A DNA stretch of 64,000 nt. Source: Pseudomonas spelaei. GTDB lineage: Bacteria > Pseudomonadota > Gammaproteobacteria > Pseudomonadales > Pseudomonadaceae. The DNA lies in assembly GCF_009724245.1 (NCBI RefSeq), contig NZ_WNNK01000007.1, positions 62,001 through 126,000 of the forward strand, read 5' to 3'. How positions within the stretch are numbered: the first letter of the stretch is position 1; every line of letters begins with the position of its first letter. Under the pieces are notes generated by a model. It saw only the letters and a list, made by a program, of their open reading frames with translations. It had not been told where the DNA came from and ran no database searches. A program made the translations under genes and the position numbers. This document shows, one piece after another, positions 27,490 to 38,214 of this stretch.

Positions 27490-29055
27490 CTAGCGGTTGA
27501 ACCGCTCGACCAGGGCGCGCAACCCGGAAGAGATGCTTTCGAGTTCCCTGCCACGCAGGACTGCAGCGTTGGCATTGCCCGCTGTCTTTTGCACCGTGGC
27601 GGCGACGTTGTTGATCTGTTGTGAAACTTCCTCGGCGACGTGGGATTGCTCCTGGGAGGCGGCGGCCATTTGCTGACTCATGTCAGTGATACGCTCCACC
27701 GCCTGACGAATGCCTTGCAGCGCCTGTTGTGCCTCAAGCACCTGCTGCACGCCCTGCTCGGCTTCGCGAATACCCAGGCTGGCGATATCGACCGCATCAT
27801 CGGCGCCGGCCCGCAGGTTCTGGATAATGCCCTGGATCTGCTCGGTCGACTCACGGGTCTTGCCCGCCAGCGCCCGCACTTCATCAGCCACTACGGCAAA
27901 CCCGCGCCCTTGCTCGCCGGCGCGGGCGGCCTCGATGGCGGCGTTGAGGGCCAGCAGGTTCGTCTGGTCGGCGATGGCCTGGATCATGCTCGCGGCCACC
28001 TGGATTGCCTGGGTCTGCCCGGCCAGGTTACCCACGGCCTGGTTGATCTGGGTGACGGTGCCGGCCAGCAGTTGGATCGCCTCACGCGAGGTACCGGCCA
28101 CGTGGCTGCCTTGTTCGGCCAAGCCATTGGCGGTGTGGGCTTCATTGGCGGTCTGCTGCACATGCACCGCGACTTCGGCGATGGAGGCCGCCATTTCGGT
28201 CATGGCGGCGGCCGTCATATCGGTTTCGGCCCGCTGCTCCAGCAGCGCTGATTCGGTGTTGCTCGACAATACGCTGGAGTCGCTGGCGGCCTCGGCCATC
28301 TGGGTGGCCAGGTCGCCAAGACGCGTCAGGGCAGTTTTCAACCGTGCGTCCTCGCTGATCAGGATCATTTCCAACTGTGCAGCCGAGCCGGTGGCGTCGC
28401 TATAGGTCAAGGCGCTGATCGGGTCGGAAAAGGTATTCGGAGTGTGCTGAACAATTTGCTGAAGCTGCTGCCCCAGGCGCTGCTGTGCCCAAACACCCAC
28501 GCCCAGAAACAGACCCGCGGTCAGTGCTTGCGCCCATGCCACGGGAATCAGTTGGAAGGCACCGATCGAAGCCGCAGCAGCCACCAACGGTAACGCCAGT
28601 GCCCGGGCCGTAGAGGCGATCCGACGCCTTGCCGAAACGGCAGACTTGCCCGCCAGCAACCGGGCGTACAAGGCTTCGGCTCGACGCACCTGATCGCGGG
28701 TGGGCTTGACCCGCACGGACTCGTAGCCCACCAGCCGGCCATCCTCAAGGATCGGTGTCACATAAGCGCTGACCCAGTAATAGTTGCCGTTCTTGCAACG
28801 ATTTTTCACCACGCCCATCCAGCTTTGCCCAGCCTTGAGGTAGCGCCACATCAGTTGAAACACGGCGGGCGGCATATCCGGGTGGCGCACCAGATTGTGG
28901 GGGCTGCCGATCAGCTCCGCCTGGGTAAAACCGCTCATGGCGGCGAATTCGGCGTTGCAGTAAGTAATATGACTGTTGACGTCAGTCGCGGAAATAAGCC
29001 GTTGCTGCTCCCCAAAAGTTTGTTCAACATCGGTGACCGGCAGGTTGAGACGCAC
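27490..29055 (-). CDS. Second Aer-like PAS chemoreceptor
   Basis: 521 residues, the same length and layout as the receptor at 506-2071: N-terminal PAS ([34 protein letters not shown]), a hydrophobic hairpin (about 150-190) and a signalling domain with [27 protein letters not shown]. It begins with GTG 29055, with GGAG nearby. The receptor-c-di-GMP enzyme operon suggests joint control of taxis and motility. Whether it binds FAD and senses redox as Aer does is inferred from the PAS match. Confidence 0.9.
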   Translation of the reverse strand: MRLNLPVTDVEQTFGEQQRLISATDVNSHITYCNAEFAAMSGFTQAELIGSPHNLVRHPDMPPAVFQLMWRYLKAGQSWMGVVKNRCKNGNYYWVSAYVTPILEDGRLVGYESVRVKPTRDQVRRAEALYARLLAGKSAVSARRRIASTARALALPLVAAAASIGAFQLIPVAWAQALTAGLFLGVGVWAQQRLGQQLQQIVQHTPNTFSDPISALTYSDATGSAAQLEMILISEDARLKTALTRLGDLATQMAEAASDSSVLSSNTESALLEQRAETDMTAAAMTEMAASIAEVAVHVQQTANEAHTANGLAEQGSHVAGTSREAIQLLAGTVTQINQAVGNLAGQTQAIQVAASMIQAIADQTNLLALNAAIEAARAGEQGRGFAVVADEVRALAGKTRESTEQIQGIIQNLRAGADDAVDIASLGIREAEQGVQQVLEAQQALQGIRQAVERITDMSQQMAAASQEQSHVAEEVSQQINNVAATVQKTAGNANAAVLRGRELESISSGLRALVERFNR

Positions 29056-29163
29056 GTTAAAGCTCCATGAACAGCATTCGATCGCCCTGTCGACTGCCGG
29101 GTAGGCAGGATGGGTCGATTCGCATTTCTAGTCCGGCTATGCCGTCAATCGGCTGGTTGGCCA

Positions 29164-29189
29164 CAATCGGCGGCGAAGCCACGGTTTTG
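29164..29189 (-). promoter_or_regulatory. Possible sigma-28 promoter of the aer-like/PDE operon
   Basis: On the minus strand CAAA (29189-29186) is followed after 14 bases by GCCGATTG (29171-29164), close to the FliA pattern TAAA-N15-GCCGATAA. The spacing is one short and the -35 has one mismatch, so this is tentative. Confidence 0.35.
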
Positions 29190-29516
29190 CACAGCAATTC
29201 ACCGTCGATTCTTTGATGATCAACTAGGCTTGAATACGGGTATCTGGCACGAAAGGCGGGGTGGTGCAGCGGCACTGACGAGCGACGTTTTAGCCCCTGC
29301 CAAGCGTCCGACTTATAGGCACCTTTATGAGAGTAGGAAGAAAGCAATGATTTCCTGTTTCATAAACCTGCCTTCTGAAACGAGACCACCAAATACTTGT
29401 CCTAAATACCAATTCTACGAATTACATCACATTTTGCAAGAAAAGGTGATGGTACGAGCGGTTGTCTAATTCTAAGATTTATCGTTAAGTTCTTGATTCT
29501 AAATGGGAATTGAGCG
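29190..29516. other. A/T-richer intergenic stretch before the XRE gene
   Basis: About 330 bases with visibly lower GC than the flanks, especially 29330-29510. Short open frames exist on both strands (for example one ending at 29057 just before the receptor's GTG) but none has a recognisable product. It probably contains the promoter of the XRE gene; no clear -35/-10 pair stands out. Confidence 0.4.
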
Positions 29517-29831
29517 ATGCAAATTTCAAGTTTGGGTCCAGCCATCAGGCGCTACCGCAAGGTAGCCGGGCTTACTCAGGCTGAACTAGGTGAAAAAACC
29601 GGTTTTGACCCTAAAACCATCAGCCGCTTCGAAACCGGCACCTATACACCCAGCGTGGAGGCTCTGTTTTTGTTTGCAGAGGCGTTGGAAGTGAAGCTGA
29701 CAGTCTTTTTCGCAGACTTGGTCGACGAGGATGAACAGCGCGCTTACCTGTTCGGTGTCATACACAAAGCCCCCCCGAAGGATCTGGGAAAGCTGATCGC
29801 GGCGGTAGACCAGGCCTTGTCCAAGCCTTAG
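29517..29831 (+). CDS. XRE-family helix-turn-helix regulator
   Basis: 104-residue protein with a Cro/CI-type helix-turn-helix at about 8-62 (IRRYRKVAGLTQAELGEKTGFDPKTISRFE, then TPSVEALFLFAEALEV). The remaining 40 residues are unremarkable. No partner gene or prophage marker adjoins it. Upstream DNA is A/T-richer than average, and a perfect 32-bp palindrome follows, so it may be an acquired small module. Target unknown. Confidence 0.82.
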   Translation: MQISSLGPAIRRYRKVAGLTQAELGEKTGFDPKTISRFETGTYTPSVEALFLFAEALEVKLTVFFADLVDEDEQRAYLFGVIHKAPPKDLGKLIAAVDQALSKP

Positions 29832-29858
29832 AGCTCGCAACACCAGTACCCGTAGCAA

Positions 29859-29890
29859 AAAGAGCAGACAACCCGGGTTGTCTGCTCTTT
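29859..29890 (+). terminator. Perfect 32-base palindrome, probable bidirectional terminator
   Basis: 16-base arms AAAGAGCAGACAACCC / GGGTTGTCTGCTCTTT meet with no spacer. A- and T-runs at the ends allow termination of the XRE gene. In RNA the central bases would open to form the loop. Confidence 0.8.
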
Positions 29891-29982
29891 GTTCATCGAC
29901 TCCTGACATGAACTGACAGGACAGGCCCTTAGACTTCACGGGACTGAGCCGCGCCATTGCTGCCAGCTTCCATGGAGCCATC

Positions 29983-30354
29983 ATGCAGATCCTCGACCAC
30001 TACTTCCTGTTGTACGTCGACAGTCCCGCCACCAGCGCCAACTTCTACAGCCGTCTGTTGGACAAGCCGCCAGTAGCGCTGAACCCCACCTTTGCCCTGT
30101 TCATGCTCGATAACGGCGTCAAGCTTGGCCTTTGGTCCCGGCACGCCGCAGAGCCGTCCGCCCAGGCCACCGGGGGCGGCTGCGAGGTTGGGTTTCGCGT
30201 CGCCGAGCCATCAACCGTGGATGAACTGCATGCACACTGGGTCAACCAGGGGGTGAACATTGCGCAATCACCCGTCGAGATGGATTTTGGCTACACCTTT
30301 ACCGCCCTGGATCCCGATGGCCACCGCCTGCGTGTGTTCACCGTGCGCCAGTAA
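29983..30354 (+). CDS. VOC family protein (glyoxalase/bleomycin resistance fold)
   Basis: 123-residue protein with two beta-alpha-beta-beta-beta modules typical of the vicinal oxygen chelate superfamily: DHYFLLYVDSPATSANFYSRLL at the start and FTALDPDGHRLRVFTV at the end. Function may be a small dioxygenase, lyase or ligand binder; it cannot be told apart here. Its last 87 bases overlap the convergent transporter gene. Confidence 0.85.
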   Translation: MQILDHYFLLYVDSPATSANFYSRLLDKPPVALNPTFALFMLDNGVKLGLWSRHAAEPSAQATGGGCEVGFRVAEPSTVDELHAHWVNQGVNIAQSPVEMDFGYTFTALDPDGHRLRVFTVRQ

Positions 30355-31236
30355 TGGCTGACGGCGCCAGCGCCCTTCCAGGCTGATGGCGCCCACACTG
30401 GTCAGCACGATCAGACCGCCCATCACCACACGCATTGAAACCTGCTCCCCAAGCATCGTCGCCGCCATCACCATCGCCACCGGCGGCACCAGGTACAAGG
30501 CCACCGACGCACGACTCACCTCGACATGCCTCAACACATAGGCCCAGGCGAGATACGCCAAGGCACTGGGGAAGACACCCAGCACCAGCACCGCCAGGTT
30601 GGCCGAGAGCGGCGCCTGCACCACCACCGCAGGCAAGCCTGGCAAATAGACGCCGAGCAACAGCGTCCCTGACCACACCGTGTAGCACACCGTGGTCAGC
30701 GGACTGTAGCGGCGGGAATAGTGCTTTTGAATAACGAAATACACACTCCACGAGATCGCCGCCAACAGAATCAGCAGGCCGCGCGGATCAATCTCACCCA
30801 GGCCGCGCTCGCCCCAGATCACCACCAACACCCCTGTCAGCCCCAGCAGCACACATCCCCAACGCCAGCCGCTCACCCGCTCCTTCAAACAGACAAACGC
30901 CACCAGCACACTGAACAGTGGCACCGATTGCGCCAGCACACTGGAAGCCGCCGCCGTCACCCACTGCTGGCCCTGGTTGAGGCACAGGTGATGCAGGAAG
31001 ATCCCGAAAAATCCCAGTACCAGCAGCCACGGCAGATCCCGCAGCCGAGGCCGCTCTATTCGCACCACCAACGCCACGCCCGCCATAAACAGCGAGGCAA
31101 TCAGAAACCGCGCCAAGGCCAGTTGGCCAGGACTGTAACCATGCAGCGCCACGTGAATTCCAATGGGCGAATACGCCCAACAGAGGATCACGCTGGCAGT
31201 GACTAGCGTAAGCTTTACGGGAGACGGGGCATTCAT
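30268..31236 (-). CDS. EamA/DMT family transporter
   Basis: 322-residue inner-membrane protein with ten hydrophobic segments in two EamA repeats (VILCWAYSPIGIHVAL ... LGLTGVLVVIWGERG; AAISWSVYFVIQKHYS ... GGLIVLTSVGAISLEG). It is probably a small-molecule exporter. The start is uncertain: ATG 31236 (MNAPSPVK) or 31245; neither has a good ribosome-binding site. It is divergent from a LysR regulator 100 bases away, its likely controller. The last 29 codons run antisense through the VOC gene, and that hydrophilic tail is absent from most EamA proteins. Confidence 0.88.
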   Translation of the reverse strand: MNAPSPVKLTLVTASVILCWAYSPIGIHVALHGYSPGQLALARFLIASLFMAGVALVVRIERPRLRDLPWLLVLGFFGIFLHHLCLNQGQQWVTAAASSVLAQSVPLFSVLVAFVCLKERVSGWRWGCVLLGLTGVLVVIWGERGLGEIDPRGLLILLAAISWSVYFVIQKHYSRRYSPLTTVCYTVWSGTLLLGVYLPGLPAVVVQAPLSANLAVLVLGVFPSALAYLAWAYVLRHVEVSRASVALYLVPPVAMVMAATMLGEQVSMRVVMGGLIVLTSVGAISLEGRWRRQPLLAHGEHTQAVAIGIQGGKGVAKIHLDG

Positions 31237-31338
31237 CGACGGCATCCAGAAACTGAAGGGGAATGCCGTCAGTCTTGTCCTGGGCAAGGTGCAGGACAAT
31301 TAACCGTTTCTGACTTCTGTAATCACTGGAACTGAGCG

Positions 31339-32202
31339 ATGGAACTGGCCCAACTGAAAATGGTGAAAGCCGTGGCGCAAACCGGCAGCGTGGCCCAGGC
31401 CGCCGTGCAATTGCACTGCGTACCGTCGAACATCACCACGCGCATCAAGCAACTGGAAAGCGAGCTGGGCACACCGCTGTTCATTCGCGCCGGACGCGGG
31501 TTGGCGATCAGTGCTGCCGGCGAAGTGTTTCTCGACTACTGCGAGCGTATCCTCGCGCTGGTGGAGGAGTCCAAGCGTGCGGTCGACAGCAACGCCATTC
31601 CTCGCGGCAAATTACGCATCGGTGCAGTGGAATCCAGCGCCAGCGGCCGTCTGCCTCCGCTGCTTGCCGAATACCACCGGCGCTACCCGCAAGTGGAATT
31701 GGAGTTGGTGACTGGCGCTTGGGCACAGTTGCTCGATGACCTGCAACACCATCGCCTGGATGCGGCGCTGGTGGCAGCAGGCGGCAAACGCCCCAAACTC
31801 GAACAAAGCGTGGTCTACAGCGAACGTCTGGTGCTGATCACCAGCGCCTCCAGCGCTCCTATTGCAGACGCCAGGGATCTGGCCGGCCGCACCCTGCTGG
31901 TCTGGCCGCCCGGCTGCCCTTACCGCGCCGCCCTGGAGAATTGGCTCAAACCCCACGATATCAAGCCAGCCATTGCCAGCTACGCCAGTTGGGGCACGAT
32001 CATCGGTTGCGTCAGTGCGGGCATTGGCGTGGCGTTGGCCCCAGAAGGCATCCTGGCTCGCTACGAGCAGGCCAACCAACTGACGTCCTATCGCTTCGAC
32101 GAACTGGCAGCAGTGGACAACCTGCTGTTCTGGCACAAAGACACCCAGCGGCACTTGGCCCGGGACGCATTTGCCGGGTTGCTGCGGGAGACGTTCGGCT
32201 GA
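31339..32202 (+). CDS. LysR-type transcriptional regulator
   Basis: 287 residues. N-terminal winged helix (1-60, KAVAQTGSVAQAAVQLHCVPSNITTRIKQLE) and a periplasmic-binding-like effector domain (about 90-280). It is divergent from the EamA transporter, the typical layout for a regulator and its target; the intergenic region 31237-31338 would hold the operator. Effector unknown. Confidence 0.92.
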   Translation: MELAQLKMVKAVAQTGSVAQAAVQLHCVPSNITTRIKQLESELGTPLFIRAGRGLAISAAGEVFLDYCERILALVEESKRAVDSNAIPRGKLRIGAVESSASGRLPPLLAEYHRRYPQVELELVTGAWAQLLDDLQHHRLDAALVAAGGKRPKLEQSVVYSERLVLITSASSAPIADARDLAGRTLLVWPPGCPYRAALENWLKPHDIKPAIASYASWGTIIGCVSAGIGVALAPEGILARYEQANQLTSYRFDELAAVDNLLFWHKDTQRHLARDAFAGLLRETFG

Positions 32203-32215
32203 GTATCTTGCAGGC

Positions 32216-32251
32216 AAAAAAACACCGCGACAGGCCAGGCCTGTCGCGGTG
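32216..32251 (-). terminator. Terminator of the muramidase-periplasmic protein operon
   Basis: CACCGCGACAGGCC / GGCCTGTCGCGGTG 14-bp stem (32223-32251). Read on the minus strand it is followed by a run of T (A residues at 32216-32222), so it ends the minus-strand operon; it may also stop the LysR transcript. Confidence 0.85.
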
Positions 32252-32262
32252 CGGGGGCACCC

Positions 32263-32883
32263 TCAGTTCTTCGGTGCGCTCAAGCGAGTGTACTGATCCT
32301 GGCTGATCCAACCGGTAAAGGATCGGTCCTGGTCATTAATGAACTCCACCTGGGCCCAGCCATTCTTGTACGCCAGCACGCCCACCACATCGTTCTTGAC
32401 GATATAAGGGCGTTTACCGGCCGCGACCTGCGGGGTCTTCTGCAGGAACGCCTTGTCAGCCGAGACCGTCACCAGGCCGATCCACTTTTTGCTGGCGGTC
32501 TGGGTCAGGTCCAGACCGGTGGCGATATCAGGCATCAATACATTCATGCAGCCAGGGTGCTGCTGACCTTTCTCGACCGTCAGGGTCACACCGTCCGCCG
32601 ACGCGTCGATCGAGCCCGGGTAGACTTCATCAGACCACGTGGAGACTGCCGAAGGCTTGCCAGCCTCAACCGTGCCTTGCAGATAAAAAGCACAACTGAA
32701 CGTTGTGCCCTCACCCCGCTCTTCCGCATAAAAACCCTCGACCTGATGCCCTGGCGTTACCGCCAGCATCAGTGCCTCGTACTTGCCTGAATGCAGTGCA
32801 GGAGCAGCGGCAAACACGGGAGCCGCTACACAAAAGGAAAACACACCAGCAGCCAACAATCGGGTGGAAAGCGTCATTGCCAT
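32263..32883 (-). CDS. Putative periplasmic immunity-like protein with SH3-like end
   Basis: 206-residue protein with a clear signal peptide (MAMTLSTRLLAAGVFSFCVAAPVFA, cleavage near AAA) and thus probably periplasmic. Two conserved-looking cysteines (FSCAFY, HPGCMN) may form a disulfide. The C-terminal 60 residues (KRPYIVKNDVVGVLAYKNGWAQVEFIND) look like an SH3-like domain. It starts one base after the stop of the muramidase gene, with AGGG upstream. This position and location suggest an inhibitor protecting the cell from that enzyme; this is inference, and I do not recognise the family. Confidence 0.6.
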   Translation of the reverse strand: MAMTLSTRLLAAGVFSFCVAAPVFAAAPALHSGKYEALMLAVTPGHQVEGFYAEERGEGTTFSCAFYLQGTVEAGKPSAVSTWSDEVYPGSIDASADGVTLTVEKGQQHPGCMNVLMPDIATGLDLTQTASKKWIGLVTVSADKAFLQKTPQVAAGKRPYIVKNDVVGVLAYKNGWAQVEFINDQDRSFTGWISQDQYTRLSAPKN

Positions 32884-32884
32884 C

Positions 32885-33931
32885 TTATTTTTTCCCTTCA
32901 AGCGCCTCGTAGGCTTTTTTAATCCGCGAGTCATAGTCGCCATAATCCTTGCCGTTATAGTTCAACGCCATCGCGGCATAATCCTTGTTTTTCATGGCCT
33001 TGATCAAAGCCGAACTTTTACTGCAAAAGCCCACGAAGGCCTTCAACTGGTTGCCGGCATTAATCTTCATGGCTGCGGTAAATTCAAAAACAGTCTTGTA
33101 ACCGCACGTCGAAAAATTGAAGCCCATGATTTGAAACATACCCCAGGAGGCCGACATCAAGGCCGCTTCCTGGTCCAGGCCAAACGCGGTGGCCATGGTT
33201 TCCCAGGCTTTGGTCTGATCCTTGTTATTGGCCTGCCACTGGGGCCCGGCTTTTTTCAAATAGGGGTAGGACAACAACGGGTGCGTCTGATCGTATTTGT
33301 GTTTGGTGTACTTGCGAAACAGATGGCCCTCAAAGGCGATCACCGGCAACTTGGCTGGACCAAAACCGGAACGCCCGCCCGACTCCACCGTGGCAAATGC
33401 CTTGATGATATTCACCGAGATACCGTTGCCCAGCTGGGTGGCGGCGCTCTGAAAGTCCTTGTCAGTAAGGGTCATGCCCCCGTCGCACGTGGCTTGGAGC
33501 ACCATCTGCCGGTTGCGCCGCTCGGCTTCGATGACTGCGCGCATACGGTCCAGGTAGTGATTGACCGTGGCCTGGATCATCTCCGAATTGGCATTGCCAA
33601 AACCGCCGAGGAAACTTGGGATACGTAGCGCCGGATTGACCTTGACCGGCACCTTGATCGCTTCTTCGATCAGGCTGTTGAACGTGCGGCCGGTCGGGTC
33701 GATGACGCCATCGGGATGGGCGTACTTGAGCTGGCGGAACTGATACTGGCTGATGCACTGCACCAACTGGCCGTCACACTTGCCGTTCTCATTCAGCGCA
33801 AAGCCCATCTTGGGAATAATCAGGTTAAATAAGTACTGGATACATTGAACGTCAGCGGGCAAGTTGCGTGCCTTGCCTGGGGCACCGACCGAAGCACTGA
33901 TAAGACGGGGCAATCCTTGCACGCTTTGCAT
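32885..33931 (-). CDS. N-acetylmuramidase-family protein, possible secreted effector
   Basis: 348 residues, no signal peptide. The N-terminal part (about 20-90, LPADVQCIQYLFNLI ... VIDPTGRTFNSLIEE) resembles a peptidoglycan-binding module. The rest matches the DUF3380/N-acetylmuramidase type: FATVESGGRSGFGP with a likely catalytic Glu, IAFEGHLFRKYT, SASWGMFQIMGFN and a C-terminal ALNYNGKDYGDYDSRI. AAGGA is well spaced for ATG 33931 and too close for ATG 33940. Lack of a signal with a periplasmic partner gene downstream fits a type VI-type effector; a phage-derived endolysin is the alternative. Confidence 0.75.
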   Translation of the reverse strand: MQSVQGLPRLISASVGAPGKARNLPADVQCIQYLFNLIIPKMGFALNENGKCDGQLVQCISQYQFRQLKYAHPDGVIDPTGRTFNSLIEEAIKVPVKVNPALRIPSFLGGFGNANSEMIQATVNHYLDRMRAVIEAERRNRQMVLQATCDGGMTLTDKDFQSAATQLGNGISVNIIKAFATVESGGRSGFGPAKLPVIAFEGHLFRKYTKHKYDQTHPLLSYPYLKKAGPQWQANNKDQTKAWETMATAFGLDQEAALMSASWGMFQIMGFNFSTCGYKTVFEFTAAMKINAGNQLKAFVGFCSKSSALIKAMKNKDYAAMALNYNGKDYGDYDSRIKKAYEALEGKK

Positions 33932-34189
33932 GACACGCATCCTTATTAGTTATTGAGGATGGCAAGCAAGGGCCATCACTTTAATATCATCCGTGCATCA
34001 CAGTCATATATTGAAACATGTGGCGCACGAAAACTAACAAGCCGTTTTATGGTTGTCCAGAGAGGGTTTTGAAAGTTGTGAAATGGCCATCACCCGCTGC
34101 GGGGTAAAAGACAGGCAGGCGATCAAACAAGCATTCTGATGTGGCGAAAAGCGGTTCAAACAGGAGGGGGTGCTGCAAGAAGAGCGTTA

Positions 34190-34305
34190 TGGAGGCAACC
34201 CCACCAGCCACACCCCGGCACACAATGTTCCCGCTGTGGCTGCTGCCTTCCGGCTCTGACCAGGTTCACGGGTAATCGTTGCGGGGGGACCGATGGAGTC
34301 ACCAT
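34190..34305 (-). ncRNA. ffs: Signal recognition particle 4.5S RNA
   Basis: On the minus strand the conserved SRP apical loop reads CCTGGTCAGAGCCGGAAGGC followed by AGCAGCC (around 34264-34237). Flanking strands pair along the hairpin: GGTCCCCCCGCAACG with the 3' GGTGGGGTTGCC. GTTATGG (34308-34302) and CCATAAC (34192-34186) could close the precursor stem. It binds Ffh to target nascent membrane proteins. Ends are approximate by a few bases. Confidence 0.93.
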
Positions 34306-34335
34306 AACGACACTCGCCTCTCGGCAAGCCGCGCC

Positions 34336-34363
34336 ATTGTACCGATCTCATCGGAAGTTACAA
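34336..34363 (-). promoter_or_regulatory. Sigma-70 promoter of ffs
   Basis: On the minus strand TTGTAA (34363-34358), 16 bases, TACAAT (34341-34336), then a GC-rich discriminator GGCGCGG typical of growth-rate-controlled stable RNA promoters. Start about 20-25 bases before the SRP RNA body. Confidence 0.7.
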
Positions 34364-34417
34364 CCGTTGGTTCCGGAATAAAAAATGTTGGGGTTCAAGC
34401 ACTTGCCTGCGGGTGAG

Positions 34418-35584
34418 TTATTGCGCCTGCAACACCTCGTCCGCCTTGCCACCCTCTTGCTGAATCAGCAGGTGAATAAAGTGCAACTTGGCAATCACCG
34501 CCGGAGGCAGGACAAAAGGATAGAAATCCGGCTGCCCCATGCTCCGCGACAATTCGTTGAGCATGCTGGCCAATTCGATCCACGCGTTGACGAACGACAG
34601 AAACGCCGCGCCGCCCGGATGCTCGGGATCGTAGAGGGTGCTCAGGGGAAACGGCTGGTAGTCCAGGTCCATCTCCCGCGCGCTCATGCCAAACCCCAGG
34701 GCCGTATCCACCGCGTCCATCATGTGCAGGTAATGGGCCCAGGTTTCCGCCCAGTCTTCCCAGGGATGCATGGTGGCGTAGGCACTAACACAGGTTTGCT
34801 GCCAATCCGGGCGGGGGCCGTTTTGATAGTGCTGCTCGAGGGCCTCGGCATAACTGGCGCGCTCGTCACCGAACAGGCGGCGGAACGACTCCAGCCAGTG
34901 GCTGTTAGCGATCAGGCGATCCCAGTAGTAGTGACCGACTTCGTGGCGAAAGTGGCCGAGCAAGGTACGGTAAGGCTCGCGCATCTGCACCCGGACTTTT
35001 TCGCGGTGGGCGTCGTCGGCTTCTTTGATATCGAGCGTGATCAGGCCGTTGGCGTGGCCGGTGGTCGGTGCCTTGCCTTCCAGGTCGATACCGACAAAAT
35101 CGAAGGCCAGACCGCTGTCTTCATCGACGCTCTTGGGAATCACCTGTAAGCCCAGGCTAATCAATTGTGCCACCAGCCGTCGCTTGGCGATTTCCACCTT
35201 GCGCCAGCGCTCTGGATTTTCAGGGGTCGACAGGTCGGGGATCGTGCGGTTCAGGCTGCAAGCGACACACAAGGTCTGGCCGTTGTCCGCCGGCAGCAGC
35301 CAGTTGCAGGCGGCCGGGGTATCCAGGTTGGCGCAACGGCGAAACAATCCTGCCTCAGGATCGGCATCCAACTGCCAAGTCTCGACGTAAGGTCCAGGCT
35401 GCAAGGAAGAAAGCCGGCTGTGCTCCGGCTGATAACCGAGCATCGCCGAGCAGGCCAGGCACTGGCTGTTGCGAAAGAACAGCGACTGACCGCAGTGGCA
35501 TTGCCACACTTTGCTGTTACGCGAAGACTCGGCCATGAATGGTGCGGCAATGCGCGAACTGAGTTGTTCGAAGAAGCGGTACAT
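34418..35584 (-). CDS. Zinc-binding metallopeptidase family protein
   Basis: 388 residues. An N-terminal zinc-ribbon (CHCGQSLFFRNSQCLAC, then further cysteines in CANLDTPAACNWLL and CVACSLN) precedes a metallopeptidase-like domain with HEVGHYYWDRL (HExxH zinc site, about 244-248) and an acidic WEDWAETWAHYLHMMD stretch that could give the third ligand. This corresponds to the conserved zinc-ribbon/DUF2248 family. No signal peptide, so probably cytoplasmic. AAGGAGA lies 8 bases before ATG 35584. Substrate unknown. Confidence 0.88.
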   Translation of the reverse strand: MYRFFEQLSSRIAAPFMAESSRNSKVWQCHCGQSLFFRNSQCLACSAMLGYQPEHSRLSSLQPGPYVETWQLDADPEAGLFRRCANLDTPAACNWLLPADNGQTLCVACSLNRTIPDLSTPENPERWRKVEIAKRRLVAQLISLGLQVIPKSVDEDSGLAFDFVGIDLEGKAPTTGHANGLITLDIKEADDAHREKVRVQMREPYRTLLGHFRHEVGHYYWDRLIANSHWLESFRRLFGDERASYAEALEQHYQNGPRPDWQQTCVSAYATMHPWEDWAETWAHYLHMMDAVDTALGFGMSAREMDLDYQPFPLSTLYDPEHPGGAAFLSFVNAWIELASMLNELSRSMGQPDFYPFVLPPAVIAKLHFIHLLIQQEGGKADEVLQAQ

Positions 35585-35608
35585 GGCGATCTCTCCTTGG
35601 CATACATA

Positions 35609-35729
35609 CCCGTAGCAGTTGTCGAGCGCCAGCGAGGCTACGTCGGGCGCACCGCCGGCCTCAAGCATGCCGACACAACACATCAATGTCCCCGACGCAG
35701 CCTCGCTGGCGCTCGACAGCTGCTACGGG
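35609..35729. repeat. Inverted repeat of a second REP family
   Basis: Arms of about 40 bases (CCCGTAGCAGTTGTCGAGCG... at 35609-35648 and its near-exact reverse complement at 35690-35729) surround a 41-base spacer. The sequence is unrelated to the GTGGGAGC repeats elsewhere in the window. Confidence 0.85.
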
Positions 35730-35769
35730 AAACGAGTGTAGATACCCTCAAGGGATCGTTCCCTCTGGA

Positions 35770-38166
<2,397 letters not shown>

Positions 38167-38214
38167 TCAATATGTTAGTGCACGTATTCTACAGGCAACG
38201 CTTAAGATCGAACC

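Noticed and set aside
29057..29347. 96-codon minus-strand open frame just before the GTG of the second Aer-like gene
   Set aside because: Adjacent stop and start are suggestive, but no ribosome-binding site or homologous motif was seen; the stretch more likely holds the promoter.
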